A stretch of DNA of 64,000 nucleotides from Methylaequor sp045563055 (GCA_045563055.1 JBJKUR010000016.1:8573-72572); one strand, 5' to 3'. Positions 27,965 to 38,239 are shown, numbered from the stretch's first letter. The notes: generated by a model from the sequence alone, not told the origin. Numbers and translations are program-made.

Positions 27965-28846
27965 ATGACAAAATCTAGCTTAATATTTTTTTTTTTTCAT
28001 CGATATATTAATTATACTGGGATTTTAGTAATCCTTTTTACAGTCTTAACGGCTTGTTCAAATACAAAGTTTATCTACACATTTGCGCAAAAATTTATAA
28101 GGGATGAGATTAGTTATTTTGTTGATTTAAATAAAGAGGAGGAGGTCTTTCTTAACCAGCAGGTGTCTAAGATGATTACCTGGCATCAAAAATCCATGTT
28201 ACCAAGTTACGCAGCATATATGATTGATATTGCAGATAAGCTGGAATTGGATAAGTATAGTAGTGCTGATATTGCCGTGATGATTGCATACGGACGCTCT
28301 CTGATCGAAGAAACCGTGATTGGTTTAACACCATATGCTTCACAATTCCTTATTCGACACCAAACAGTTGATGACATCCAATTCATTAAACAAAGAATGG
28401 TAAAACGATACCAAAAGCGCCTAGAAGAAATTTCGAAACCTCCGGAAGTAAGGTATGAAGATCGACTGAATCGATTAATGTCTAATTTTGAAAGATTTTT
28501 TGGTGAACTTAGCGACACACAAATTATTCTGCTTGAAACTTACGCTCTTGCTACCCTGGATGATTCTAAGGTTCGCTTGTACAATAGGAAAATGCGACAA
28601 AAGGTATTTATCAAGTTTCTTAGCACTCAACCGACTCAGGAGGAGCTAATGAACTACCTGAACAAGCTTCTATTAAATGGACATGAAATTATTAATCCAA
28701 CTTATCACGATTTTTCAGAAGCCTCGCTAAAGCGATTTCAAGAGTTACTAGCTAGCATACTTTTAATTTCTTCGGAAAAACAGCAAGAAAGTATTATCGT
28801 TAATCTCCGTAGGTATGCAGATGATTTTATAGCTGTTTCCAGATAA
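27965..28846 (+). CDS. DUF6279-type lipoprotein (copy 1)
   Basis: A 293-residue lipoprotein. The N-terminus has a hydrophobic segment and lipobox (VLTACSN, Cys31), so it is predicted to be anchored to the outer membrane by lipid. The mature part is helical, with the conserved pieces KFIYTFAQKFIRDEISYFVDL, ITWHQKSMLPSYAAYM, GLTPYASQFLIRHQT and FLSTQPTQEELMNYLNKLL. A paralogue lies at 51982-52857. Base composition is visibly richer in G+C than the genes around it. Its function is unknown. Confidence 0.75.
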   Translation: MTKSSLIFFFFHRYINYTGILVILFTVLTACSNTKFIYTFAQKFIRDEISYFVDLNKEEEVFLNQQVSKMITWHQKSMLPSYAAYMIDIADKLELDKYSSADIAVMIAYGRSLIEETVIGLTPYASQFLIRHQTVDDIQFIKQRMVKRYQKRLEEISKPPEVRYEDRLNRLMSNFERFFGELSDTQIILLETYALATLDDSKVRLYNRKMRQKVFIKFLSTQPTQEELMNYLNKLLLNGHEIINPTYHDFSEASLKRFQELLASILLISSEKQQESIIVNLRRYADDFIAVSR

Positions 28847-28866
28847 TAGAAAAGAAACAGGTAAAC
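28841..28866 (+). repeat. Short copy of the dispersed island repeat
   Basis: AAGAAACAGGTAAA directly after the lipoprotein stop closely resembles AAGAAACAGGGAAAAG after the second zinc peptidase (63032-63047). It probably belongs to the dispersed repeat family described for 40-63 kb. The match is short, so confidence is limited. Confidence 0.4.
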
Positions 28867-29099
28867 TTAGTGTATGCAATAAGTAAATTCTTTGTAAATT
28901 AAATTACATAAATATTTAAAATTTAATGCCATTCAAATTCTCAAAAAGGTCCTTCTTTCTTATTTGAGAATCTCAACTTTACTAACTTTTATTATAAAGA
29001 GATGTCTATATAAATTACGACGAATTTTAGTTTTTAAATAAATATTTTTTTTAACTTGCTTATTTTTGTTTCACATGAACAAAGTGCATTTTAAATATA

Positions 29100-30746
29100 T
29101 TGAAAATGGAAACTTTTTATAATCTTGGAATTTCAAAAGAAATTCTTTCAAATCTTAAATTCTTAAATCTTGTAACGCCAACTCCTGTCCAACAACAAGC
29201 AATTCAACCAGGTTTTGAGGGCAAGGATATTTTAGCAATCGCTAATACTGGAACTGGAAAAACTGCTGCATTTGGTATCCCAATTATACAAAGATTAAAT
29301 GAAAATAAGTCTTTATCAGCAATTATTCTTACCCCAACAAGGGAATTAGCTGTTCAAGTTGGCAAACATCTTAGTGACTTGATAGGTAAAAATATTAAAA
29401 TTAAATGTGCAGTTTTGATTGGTGGAGATTCTATGAAAAAACAAATACAATTAATTAAACAAAACCCAAGAATATTTATAGGGACTCCAGGAAGAATAAA
29501 TGATCATATTACAAGAAAAACTTTAAACCTTAAGAGTATTAATATTTTAGTTCTTGATGAAACTGACAGAATGTTCGATTTAGGTTTCGTTAATCAAATA
29601 AAAAAAATAATAGATTTTTTACCTGTAAAAAAGCAAACTCTACTTTTTACAGCGACCTTACCAAAAAATATAAAAAATATTTCAGAAAAATATTTATTCA
29701 AGCCAGTTAAAATCTCAGTTGAGAAAAAGGAAAATATTCTTAGAAATATCGAACATGTTATTTTGAATATAAAACAAGTTGATAAATATGATAAATTATT
29801 AGAGGAACTTAATACAAGAGTAGGTAGTGTTTTAGTTTTTATGAAAACTAAACATAGTTCTAAAAGAATTTACTTGAGGTTGCAAAGAGATGGGATGTCA
29901 GTAAATGCAATTCATGGAAATGTTCGGCAGAATAAACGCCTGAGTATTTTAAATAAATTCAGGAATCAAAAGTTTAGAGTTTTAGTTGCTACTGATGTTG
30001 CTGCCAGAGGGTTGGATATTTCTCATATTGAACATGTGATAAATTATGATCTTCCTCAAAGAACTGAAGATTATATTCATAGAATTGGAAGAACTGCAAG
30101 AGCAGGCAAAAAAGGCTCGGCATTAAGTTTTATCTCAGAAAATGACAGAAATATTTGGAAAGAGATAAGTAAACTTATAGATCCAGATAACAAAAATAAT
30201 TCCAAAGACTTTAAAAGCAAAGCTTTTAAAGCGAACAGTACAGACTTAATAAGTCAAATAGATAAGAATAATAACTCTAGAAATTTAAAAAGAAAATTTT
30301 ACAAGTCAAAAGATAAAAATTCAAGAAATGTAAAAAATAAGAAAAGCAATTCTAGGGCTTTTAAAGAAGGTTTTTTTAAATCAAGCAGTGAAGACTCAAC
30401 AACAAAAAGGAATAATAAGTCTTGGAATTCAAAAGGAAGATCTTTTAAATCAAATAGCAAAGACCCAGCAACAAAAAAGAATAATAAGTCTTGGAATTCA
30501 AAAGAAAGCTCCTTTAAATCAAATGGCAAAGACCCAACAACAACAAAAAGAAATAAGTCTTGGAATTCAAAAGGAAGCTCCTTTAAATCAAATAGCAAAG
30601 ATCCAACAACAACAAAAAAAAATAAGTCTTGGAATTCAAAAGGAAACTCGTTTAAATCAAATAGCAAAGTTCAAATAAAAAAAAAAAACAATAATTCAAA
30701 GAATTCAAAAGGAAAATTATTTAAATCAAGAAACAAAGGCAAATGA
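29100..30746 (+). CDS. DEAD-box RNA helicase with repetitive basic tail
   Basis: ATP-dependent RNA helicase of the RhlE/CsdA class, 548 residues. Motifs in order: Q motif (PTPVQQQAIQPG), Walker A ANTGTGKTAAF near residue 50, PTRELA, TPGR, motif II as LDETDRM (DETD rather than DEAD), TATLP, ATDVAARGLDI and HRIGRTARAG. After residue ~365 comes a 180-residue Lys/Ser/Asn-rich tail with tandem repeats of about 20 residues, probably disordered and RNA-binding. Candidate roles are cold adaptation or ribosome assembly. The start codon ATG at 29100 follows a TTG; an alternative ATG lies two codons downstream. Confidence 0.9.
   Translation: MKMETFYNLGISKEILSNLKFLNLVTPTPVQQQAIQPGFEGKDILAIANTGTGKTAAFGIPIIQRLNENKSLSAIILTPTRELAVQVGKHLSDLIGKNIKIKCAVLIGGDSMKKQIQLIKQNPRIFIGTPGRINDHITRKTLNLKSINILVLDETDRMFDLGFVNQIKKIIDFLPVKKQTLLFTATLPKNIKNISEKYLFKPVKISVEKKENILRNIEHVILNIKQVDKYDKLLEELNTRVGSVLVFMKTKHSSKRIYLRLQRDGMSVNAIHGNVRQNKRLSILNKFRNQKFRVLVATDVAARGLDISHIEHVINYDLPQRTEDYIHRIGRTARAGKKGSALSFISENDRNIWKEISKLIDPDNKNNSKDFKSKAFKANSTDLISQIDKNNNSRNLKRKFYKSKDKNSRNVKNKKSNSRAFKEGFFKSSSEDSTTKRNNKSWNSKGRSFKSNSKDPATKKNNKSWNSKESSFKSNGKDPTTTKRNKSWNSKGSSFKSNSKDPTTTKKNKSWNSKGNSFKSNSKVQIKKKNNNSKNSKGKLFKSRNKGK
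30380..30690 (+). repeat. In-frame tandem repeats of about 60 bp in the helicase tail
   Basis: Four to five imperfect direct repeats encode units of the form KSWNSKGSSFKSNSKDPTT. They differ by scattered substitutions and 3-base changes, all keeping the frame. Such arrays change copy number by slippage and recombination. Confidence 0.85.
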
Positions 30747-30855
30747 ATATAAATTTTGTAAAATTAGATCTAAGGAACATAAATTAATAATGCCTGAATA
30801 ATGTGAAGAGAAAGAGTAGTTTAGGATTAAAAATATTTAAAGATTAAAATCTTTA

Positions 30856-32670
30856 TTATTCCTCATTTTTTTTTGCACGCCTTCTCTCATTCGGATCAAG
30901 ATATTTTTTCCTAAGCCTGAGATTGGTTGGTGTTACCTCCAACAGTTCATCATCTCTTATAAAAGAAATCATTTGCTCTAATGTCATTTTAACCGGTGGA
31001 ACTAAAACAACAGCCTTATCTGACCCCGACGCTCTTACATTAGTAAGTTGTTTTCCTTTTAAAACATTTATTTCAAGGTCATTTTGTTTATTATGTTCAC
31101 CAACTACCATCCCGCTATATACTTTCGTTTGAGGTTTGATATACATTAAACCTCTATCCTGAAGATTAAAAATTGCATATGCAACTGCCTGTCCTGTTTC
31201 AGTTGATATCAAAGAGCCATTTCTTCTCTCTTTTAATTCTCCTTTAAATGGTTCAAAAGAATGAAAAACCCTATTTAGGACACCAGTTCCTTTTGTTTCT
31301 GTTAAGAATTGACTTTGGTAACCTATAAGCCCTCTTGAAGGTGACTTAAAAATAATACGAGTTTTTTCTGAGGAAGTTTTCATATCAACTATTTCTGATT
31401 TTCTATTATTCATTGAGTTGATTACTGTACTAGAGAAACTCTCATCTACATCGATAACAACTTCTTCAACGGGTTCTAACCTGATATTTTTTTCTGTTCT
31501 AAACAATACTTTTGGTCTAGAAACTGACAATTCAAATCCTTCTCTTCGCATGGTTTCAATTAGAACTCCCAGTTGTAATTCGCCTCTCCCACCAATTTCA
31601 AAAGCATCTTTTTTTTCGTTTTCACTAAAAGTAATTGCTACATTAGTTTCAGCTTCTGCCAGCAACCTTTCTCTAATATTATTTGATGTTACCTTACTAC
31701 CTTCAAGCCCGGCAAAAGGAGAGTTATTAACTGTGATTTTTATGGACATAGTTGGTGGATCAATCGGAGAAGATTTTATTGGTTTTAAAACCAAATTATC
31801 ACAAATTGTATCTGAAACTGAGGCTTTGGTTAAACCAGCTATACAAACTATATCGCCTGCAATTATACTGCTAACAGGAATCCTTTTATTACCCTCAAAA
31901 GAAAATAATTTTGTTAACCTTCCTTTTTCTATCAGTTTTTTATTTAAGTCGATTACCTTTACATTTGTATTAACTTCAGCGTCTCCACTTTCAACTTTTC
32001 CTACTAGGCATCTTCCAACATAAGGATCATAACTGAGAAGAGTTGCTAGAAATGAAAAAGAGTTTTCAGAAATAATTTTAGGAGCAGGAACGTGACTTAT
32101 AATTAGTTCGAGAAGAGGATACAAATTTTCCTTTTTATCTTTAAGATCTTTTACACACCAACCATCCTTTCCAGAAGCATAAAGAATGGGAAAGTCAAGT
32201 TGATCATCATTTGCATTGAGAGTTACAAAAAGATCAAAAACTTCATCTAAAACTTGATTAGCTCGACTATCTTTTTTATCGATTTTATTAATGATAACAA
32301 TTGGTTTTAATCCTTGCGATAAGGCTTTACCTAAAACAAACTTTGTTTGAGGCATTGGTCCTTCTGAGGCATCTGTCAATAAAATTACTCCATCAGCCAT
32401 ACATAAAACTCTTTCAACCTCTCCACCAAAATCTGCATGTCCTGGTGTATCTATTATATTTATCTTTATTCCATTCCATTTAATAGACGTGGGTTTGGCT
32501 AAGATTGTAATTCCTCTTTCTTTTTCTAAATCACCACTATCCATTATTCTTTCCTCAACCTCCTGATTAGATCGAAAAGTCCCAATTTGTTTAAGTATTG
32601 AGTCAATTAATGTAGTTTTTCCATGGTCTACGTGAGCAATAATAGCTATATTCCTAATATTTTTTGACAT
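30856..32670 (-). CDS. typA: Ribosome-binding GTPase TypA/BipA
   Basis: Translational GTPase that binds the ribosome and supports ribosome assembly and stress growth. It has 604 residues with the normal order of domains. GTP-binding motifs: AHVDHGKTTLID (G1), the switch I region around EVEERIMDSGDLEKERGIT, DTPGHADFGG (G3), NKIDK (G4). The EF-G-like domains and the BipA-specific C-terminal domain (RGLMYIKPQTKVYSGMVVGE) follow. It is a single minus-strand gene, convergent with the DEAD-box helicase. Identification is secure. Confidence 0.96.
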   Translation of the reverse strand: MSKNIRNIAIIAHVDHGKTTLIDSILKQIGTFRSNQEVEERIMDSGDLEKERGITILAKPTSIKWNGIKINIIDTPGHADFGGEVERVLCMADGVILLTDASEGPMPQTKFVLGKALSQGLKPIVIINKIDKKDSRANQVLDEVFDLFVTLNANDDQLDFPILYASGKDGWCVKDLKDKKENLYPLLELIISHVPAPKIISENSFSFLATLLSYDPYVGRCLVGKVESGDAEVNTNVKVIDLNKKLIEKGRLTKLFSFEGNKRIPVSSIIAGDIVCIAGLTKASVSDTICDNLVLKPIKSSPIDPPTMSIKITVNNSPFAGLEGSKVTSNNIRERLLAEAETNVAITFSENEKKDAFEIGGRGELQLGVLIETMRREGFELSVSRPKVLFRTEKNIRLEPVEEVVIDVDESFSSTVINSMNNRKSEIVDMKTSSEKTRIIFKSPSRGLIGYQSQFLTETKGTGVLNRVFHSFEPFKGELKERRNGSLISTETGQAVAYAIFNLQDRGLMYIKPQTKVYSGMVVGEHNKQNDLEINVLKGKQLTNVRASGSDKAVVLVPPVKMTLEQMISFIRDDELLEVTPTNLRLRKKYLDPNERRRAKKNEE

Positions 32671-32785
32671 AACCTATTTTTTTCATTTATTAAAAATAAG
32701 AGTGAAATTGATAAGATATTTATTGAAAACTTTAAACATTTTTAGATATTTATATATAGAATTAAAAAGATAACAATAATAAGTA

Positions 32786-34393
32786 TTAACCATTAATTAT
32801 TCCAAGTTTTACATTATAATCAACAGCAATTCCATACTCTGGGTCATCATCACTATCAACAATTAATTGTCCTGCATTTGTCAATAATTTATGACAATCT
32901 TTACTTAGGTGCCTTAATTTAATTTTTCTGTTTGAATTTGCATACCTCATTGCTATGTCTTCTATTGCTTTAAGAGCTGATTGATCTACCACTCTTGATT
33001 TTGCAAAATCTAAAATAACTAATTTAGGATCGTTTTTTATATTAAAAATTTCTTTGAAACTCTGCGTAGATCCAAAGAAAAGCGGCCCTTCAATTTCATA
33101 TACTTTTGCATCATTTTCTGTATTTGATTTCCTCTGAACAGCCCTAATAATTGAAGCGGCATTCCATGCATATACAAGAGCAGAAAAAATAACTCCTACA
33201 ATCACTGCAACAGCCAAATCAAAAATTACCGTAACAAAAGTTACTAAAATTATAACCAGAGCATCTGACTTAGGAACAATTCTTAATAACTTTATTGAAT
33301 GCCATGCAAAAGTACCTATGACTACCATAAACATAACACCAGTCAATGCTGCTAAAGGTATCATTTCTATTAAAGATGAAGCATATAAAATAAATATGAG
33401 TAAAAAGATTGCTGCAGTAATACCTGATAGTCTTGTTCTCCCTCCAGATCGTACATTAATCATTGATTGACCAATCATAGCACAACCACCCATTCCACCA
33501 AAAAAGCCAGTAACAAAATTAGCTGATCCTTGAGCCAGGCATTCTTTACTTGCACCCCCTTGCTTACCAGTGATTTCACCAACTAAATTTAAAGTTAGTA
33601 AACTTTCAATAAGTCCTATTAATGAAAGAACTATTGCATAGGGTAAAATAATCATTAGGGTCTCAATTTCCAGAGGTACTAAAGGTATTTGGAACTCAGG
33701 AAAATCCCCTGATATTGAAGCTAAATCACCTACAAGTGGAATTTTGAGATTTGTATGGAAAACTATTGCTGTTACTACTAAAATTGCAACTAACGGTCCA
33801 GGAATTAATTTTGTAATTTTAGGAGTCATCCATATAATATACATTGTTAATCCTACAAGACCGATACTATGCAGAAGTATTTCTCCTTCCATCCACTGTA
33901 ATACTCCATTTGAACTTTCAGTTTTAAACTGACTTAGTTGAGCTAGCCCAATAACTATAGCTAATCCATTAACAAAACCTAACATTACCGGTTGAGGGAC
34001 CATTCGTATAAACTTTCCAAGTTTTAAAATCCCAGCAACTAATTGTATAATTCCCATTAAAATAACCGTTGCAAAAAGATATTGTTCTCCATGAATTGAA
34101 ACAAGTGAAACCATAACAACAGCTAAAGCACCTGTAGCACCAGAAATCATTCCCGGCCTTCCACCAAAGATTGCTGTTATTAATCCAACTATAAATGCTG
34201 CATAGAGCCCAACGAGTGGAGCAACACCAGCAACAAAAGCAAAGGCTACTGCCTCAGGAACCAATGCTAACGACACTGTTATACCAGCTAAAATTTCGTT
34301 TCTTATTGCTGGAAAAGAAATACCGTTACCTAGATTACTAGTTTGAATAAATTCGAGATTGTTAACTAAAGTCTTAATTGATGTTTTAAACAC
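32786..34393 (-). CDS. SulP family anion transporter with STAS domain
   Basis: Inner-membrane transporter of the SLC26/SulP family, 535 residues. The N-terminus has the family motif GITVSLALVPEAVAFAFVAG and LYAAFIVGLITAIFGGRPGMISGATGA, followed by about 12-14 membrane segments. A GGMGGCAMIGQSMINVRSGGRTRLSG motif region lies near the middle (about residues 300-325). A C-terminal STAS domain starts about residue 430, with VILDFAKSRVVDQSAL. Substrates in the family include sulfate and bicarbonate; the choice cannot be made here. It is a single gene. Confidence 0.92.
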   Translation of the reverse strand: MFKTSIKTLVNNLEFIQTSNLGNGISFPAIRNEILAGITVSLALVPEAVAFAFVAGVAPLVGLYAAFIVGLITAIFGGRPGMISGATGALAVVMVSLVSIHGEQYLFATVILMGIIQLVAGILKLGKFIRMVPQPVMLGFVNGLAIVIGLAQLSQFKTESSNGVLQWMEGEILLHSIGLVGLTMYIIWMTPKITKLIPGPLVAILVVTAIVFHTNLKIPLVGDLASISGDFPEFQIPLVPLEIETLMIILPYAIVLSLIGLIESLLTLNLVGEITGKQGGASKECLAQGSANFVTGFFGGMGGCAMIGQSMINVRSGGRTRLSGITAAIFLLIFILYASSLIEMIPLAALTGVMFMVVIGTFAWHSIKLLRIVPKSDALVIILVTFVTVIFDLAVAVIVGVIFSALVYAWNAASIIRAVQRKSNTENDAKVYEIEGPLFFGSTQSFKEIFNIKNDPKLVILDFAKSRVVDQSALKAIEDIAMRYANSNRKIKLRHLSKDCHKLLTNAGQLIVDSDDDPEYGIAVDYNVKLGIING

Positions 34394-34873
34394 TTGTGAT
34401 TTTAAATAATAGAGATTATATGATAACGCTAAGTTATATATAAATTTTTTAGATTTAAAATATAAAAAAAAATTAACTATCTCATTTCTTCACCAAATAT
34501 TAATAATTTAAGAATTTTCAATAATTATCTATTTTTTTATATTTATCTCGGAGTTTTTTTTCCATAGAGTAAAGCAATATTTATTCAAATATAGCCTTGG
34601 AGAACAAAATTATAAATATCAAGCTTCTAGAGCTAAAACAATGCGATTTTCGATAGACAATGATATAACATAAAGCCTGAAAACTCTAATAAGCTTTGGA
34701 ATGTATTAAAAATAGCAAACGAATTAAAAAAATATGATAGTTATAAATAAAAAAGAAGAAAAAATGAATAAGTTACAATGATCTGTTATAGTAACTAAAA
34801 ATTAGTTTAAAGGAATATAAATTATTAAGAAAAATTGATACTACTAATATTTCTTTTAGTTACATATTTAAAT
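34394..34873. other. Intergenic region before the first duplicated module
   Basis: About 480 bp, very AT-rich, with no gene supported. It holds the promoter of the SulP gene (minus) and of the dioxygenase operon (plus). An open frame from 34835 extends the dioxygenase by 13 hydrophobic residues, but the second copy of that gene lacks this extension. A segment around 34600-34645 (GGAGAACAAAATTATAAA) weakly resembles the dispersed repeat family. Confidence 0.4.
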
Positions 34874-35887
34874 ATGATTGAAAAAAAAAAAATTAAAAAA
34901 GAGACCCTCTTTAAAGCTAGTAAATCTCATAAGAATGAAAATGAGTCTTGGGATAAGGACAATCAAGCTTGGTGGGATTGGTATGTATCTTTGGCTGATA
35001 ATTCTCTCTCAAACACAAGGAAACCTCTAATAAAGTTGTCTGAACCACCAAAAATAAAATATCCATCAAAAATTGAGCTAAAACATCAACTCTCACATCC
35101 ATATAACATAACAAAATATGATATCGAAAATTTTCAAAAAAATGGTTTTATTAAGTTAAAAAATGTTTTATCTCCCGGTGCTGTTCAAGTTCTACGTCAT
35201 GAAATTCTATCACTTTTGAAAAAGACATTTACAAATTATTATGAAACAAAAAAAAATCGTTTCTTGAGCCTTGAAATGATGTGGCTAGAAAATACTTTGA
35301 TGAAAGAGTTTGTTTTAAGTCCTCGAATAGCCAAGATTTGTGCTGATTTGCTTTCAGTAAAAAAAATTCGTCTTTATCATGACAATGCTTTAGTTAAAGA
35401 ATCCGGTTGTGGTCGTACTCCTTGGCATTATGATGATCATCATTTTCCTTTAGCAACAAATGACGTAATAACTGCATGGATCCCAGCTCAAGCTATTCCG
35501 ATCGAGATGGGTCCTCTAACTTTTGCTAAACCACTGGACGTTTACAAACTTGTTAAAGATATTAAATTTAATGAATTTGATACAAGTTATGATAGAAAGA
35601 TAAATAGTGTTTTTAAGGCAAAGCAAGTTTCTATTGTAGAAGAAGCTTTCGAACTAGGCGAGGTAAGTTTTCATCATAATCTTAATTTCCATACTGCATC
35701 AGAAAATAAAACCACGCAAAGTCGTATCGTTCTTGCTAATACATTTTTTGCAGATGGAGCTCGTGTTGTTAACAATCCTACTATGATTTCAGGGGATTGG
35801 AAAAAATTTATTCCTGAAACCAATCCAGGTGAAATTGTTTCAAGTAATTTGAATCCGATTTGTTGGCCTGTAAATAATAAGTTTTAA
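34874..35887 (+). CDS. Phytanoyl-CoA dioxygenase (PhyH)-type Fe(II)/2-oxoglutarate oxygenase, copy 1
   Basis: A 337-residue oxygenase predicted to hydroxylate a small molecule using Fe(II), 2-oxoglutarate and O2. The iron-binding H-x-D is His185-Tyr-Asp187 (PWHYDDHH), the distal His273 lies in FHTASEN, and Arg284 in TQSRIVLAN should bind 2-oxoglutarate. The N-terminus has an unusual aromatic block, WDKDNQAWWDWYVSLADN. The ATG at 34874 is chosen because copy 2 (53401) starts at the same point. It is the first gene of a three-gene plus-strand operon (oxygenase, methyltransferase, symporter). The substrate is unknown. Confidence 0.83.
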   Translation: MIEKKKIKKETLFKASKSHKNENESWDKDNQAWWDWYVSLADNSLSNTRKPLIKLSEPPKIKYPSKIELKHQLSHPYNITKYDIENFQKNGFIKLKNVLSPGAVQVLRHEILSLLKKTFTNYYETKKNRFLSLEMMWLENTLMKEFVLSPRIAKICADLLSVKKIRLYHDNALVKESGCGRTPWHYDDHHFPLATNDVITAWIPAQAIPIEMGPLTFAKPLDVYKLVKDIKFNEFDTSYDRKINSVFKAKQVSIVEEAFELGEVSFHHNLNFHTASENKTTQSRIVLANTFFADGARVVNNPTMISGDWKKFIPETNPGEIVSSNLNPICWPVNNKF

Positions 35888-35904
35888 ATTTAACGAAAAT
35901 TTCA

Positions 35905-36834
35905 ATGTTTTTTAAAAATGATTATAAAGGTTTAAATTCGTCATGGATGAATAAAATTGATTTAGGTGAAGGTCCAAATAGTCAAGATCTATTAGACCAC
36001 CTTCATACTATTCATAATCGTTATGCAGGTTTTACGGAAAAAATCGCAACCAGTTGTTGTGACTTAAATGGAAAAAATAGCTACGAATTACTTTTAGATA
36101 CCATTGACCCAATTTCTCATAAATATATTCTTGATTTAGCCTGCGGTAGTGGAGTTCTTTTGGATTATTGTGACAAACTTTTTCCGTTTAAACTCTCACT
36201 CTCTGGTGTTGACATGAACGACAATGAACTCAAACTTGCAAGAACAAAACTCTCAAACAAAGACATAGATTTATATAATGCAAAAGCCCAAGAATTGAAT
36301 TTTATCAAAGATTCTTCAAAAGATGTAATATTTTGTCATTGGGCTTTAACATTAATGGATCCAGTTGTTCCTGTATTAAAAACTATCAAAAGATTACTAA
36401 AAAATCAGGGTGTTTTTTCTGCAATTGTTGATGGAGACACAAACTCAGCAGCTGGGTATCCAGAAATTCATAATATAATATATAAATATGTTCAAAAACA
36501 ATTTCCTAATTACGGGTTATTAGAACTTGGTGATCCACGAATTAGAACATTAAAAACCCTAAGTAAACTAGTTAAAAAGATATTTAAAGACTGTGAAATA
36601 AAAATCACTCCTCATCTCCTTACGTATAAACAGACACCAAATGTTTTAGCTAAAGAAGTTTCAAGCTTTTTCTATGCCTCATTAGTACTATCATCTAGGC
36701 ATTATGATATTTTAGTATTAGAACTTACAGATTACTTTAATAACATTTCAGTTGATGGTGTAAGTGATTTTAATCTTCCAGTAAATCGTTTGGTAGTGAA
36801 GAAAACTTCAAAATTGTATTTTCTAAATAAATAA
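35905..36834 (+). CDS. Class I SAM-dependent methyltransferase 1, copy 1
   Basis: A 309-residue methyltransferase. SAM-binding motif I is LDLACGSGVLLDY (from about residue 76), motif II LSGVDMNDNEL, motif III region YNAKAQELNF, and HWALTLMDP with the SAIVDGD strand complete the Rossmann fold. An N-terminal helical segment of about 70 residues with CCDLNGK precedes it. It starts 17 bp after the dioxygenase stop and ends 7 bp before the symporter, so it belongs to one operon. Acceptor unknown; a small molecule also handled by the dioxygenase is the simplest guess. Confidence 0.8.
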   Translation: MFFKNDYKGLNSSWMNKIDLGEGPNSQDLLDHLHTIHNRYAGFTEKIATSCCDLNGKNSYELLLDTIDPISHKYILDLACGSGVLLDYCDKLFPFKLSLSGVDMNDNELKLARTKLSNKDIDLYNAKAQELNFIKDSSKDVIFCHWALTLMDPVVPVLKTIKRLLKNQGVFSAIVDGDTNSAAGYPEIHNIIYKYVQKQFPNYGLLELGDPRIRTLKTLSKLVKKIFKDCEIKITPHLLTYKQTPNVLAKEVSSFFYASLVLSSRHYDILVLELTDYFNNISVDGVSDFNLPVNRLVVKKTSKLYFLNK

Positions 36835-36841
36835 TATCTTC

Positions 36842-38239
36842 ATGATATTCCTAAGCTTTTGTTTATTTCTTTTCTTATTTACTATGGTGGGTTTTTTATC
36901 AGTTCTCAAGAAAAAAAATACATCTCAGGACTATCTTCTTGCTAATCAGGAAATTAAGCCTTGGTTAGGAGCCATATCAGCTATCGCAACATCCAATAGT
37001 GGGTATATGTTTATCGGTCAAATTGGATTTACTTATGTTTATGGTCTTCAGTCTGTTTGGTTAATGTTTGGATTAATTTTTGGTGATTTTATTTCTTCTC
37101 TTTTTGTACACAAAAACTTAAGAAAGAAATCACAGGAATTAAAAGTTGTTAGTTTTGCAAATCTAATAAGCAAATGGCATGGAAAGAATTATAGATATGT
37201 GCAATTATTTGGTGGTTTAATTATTCTTATTTTTTTATCTACATATGCAGCGGCTCAACTTAATGCTGGCAGTAAGTCAATGCATATTTTATTTGGTTTA
37301 GACTATAGATTAGGTGCAATTATTGGTGGAATCATTGTATTACTTTATTGTTTTTCGGGAGGAATTAGAGCATCTATTTGGACAGATGCAGCTCAATCTT
37401 TTGTGATGATAATTGCCATGATTTTAATGGTTGTTTTTGGAATAAAAGAATTAGGTGGTTTTTCAAACTTTATAAACCAATTACACAAAATTTCTCCAGA
37501 TTATATGAATTGGTTTCCATCAACACATTTCTCAGAATTTTTCTTAGCTCCATACATGTTCATTATTGGTTGGTTTTTTTCAGGTGTTGGTGTAATAGGT
37601 CAACCACACGTTATGGTAAGGTTTATGACGATTGATAATACTAAAAACATCCCAAAAACAAGAATATATTATTACACATGGTATATATTATTCTATTCAT
37701 TGACGATATTAGCAGCTTTTGTTGCAAGATTATTAATCCCTGAAACTAACAATATCGACCCAGAATTAGCTTTACCAACTTTAGCTCTAAATTTACTTCC
37801 CGAATTTTTTGTCGGAGTAGTTTTAGCAGGTATATTTGCTGCTACAATGTCAACAGCAGACTCTCAAATACTTGCTTGTACAGCCTCAATTACAAATGAC
37901 CTTTTATTAAATAAAAAAAATAATTATTTGATAAATAAATTAGTAACTTTAATTGTTACAGTCTTGGTTGTTACAATAGCTGTAAATGACAATAAAAACG
38001 TTTTTAATCTTGTATTAATGTCATGGTCAACATTGGCTTGCTGTTTTTCTCCTTTATTAATAATTAACTCATTTAAACAAAAAGTATCAGAATTTTTATC
38101 ATTAATGATGATGGTTGTACCTTTAATAACTCTACTATTTTGGAGAAGTTATGAACTAAATGAATTTATTTACGAAGTAGCTCCAGGTATAATATCGGGA
38201 ATTCTTACTTTTTTTATTTTTAAACTTTTTAGAAAATAA
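36842..38239 (+). CDS. Sodium/solute symporter (SSS family, PutP-like), copy 1
   Basis: Inner-membrane uptake system of 465 residues with about 12-13 membrane segments. SSS features: DYLLANQEIKPWLGAISAIA at the N-terminus, the FSGGIRASIWTDAAQSFVM segment near residue 170-190 and the GIFAATMSTADSQILACTAS motif near 330-350 that holds sodium-site serines/threonines. SSS transporters carry proline, pantothenate, urea, acetate, sugars and others; nothing here fixes the substrate. Last gene of the dioxygenase operon; it converges on the MFS gene with 33 bp between stops. Confidence 0.88.
   Translation: MIFLSFCLFLFLFTMVGFLSVLKKKNTSQDYLLANQEIKPWLGAISAIATSNSGYMFIGQIGFTYVYGLQSVWLMFGLIFGDFISSLFVHKNLRKKSQELKVVSFANLISKWHGKNYRYVQLFGGLIILIFLSTYAAAQLNAGSKSMHILFGLDYRLGAIIGGIIVLLYCFSGGIRASIWTDAAQSFVMIIAMILMVVFGIKELGGFSNFINQLHKISPDYMNWFPSTHFSEFFLAPYMFIIGWFFSGVGVIGQPHVMVRFMTIDNTKNIPKTRIYYYTWYILFYSLTILAAFVARLLIPETNNIDPELALPTLALNLLPEFFVGVVLAGIFAATMSTADSQILACTASITNDLLLNKKNNYLINKLVTLIVTVLVVTIAVNDNKNVFNLVLMSWSTLACCFSPLLIINSFKQKVSEFLSLMMMVVPLITLLFWRSYELNEFIYEVAPGIISGILTFFIFKLFRK

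Noticed and set aside
30380..30690. Regular repeats that could be mistaken for a CRISPR array
   Set aside because: They are in frame within the helicase gene, encode a repeated peptide, have no constant repeat/variable spacer structure and no cas genes nearby.
31418..32023. Long plus-strand open frame inside typA
   Set aside because: It is the mirror frame of a strongly conserved GTPase gene on the minus strand.
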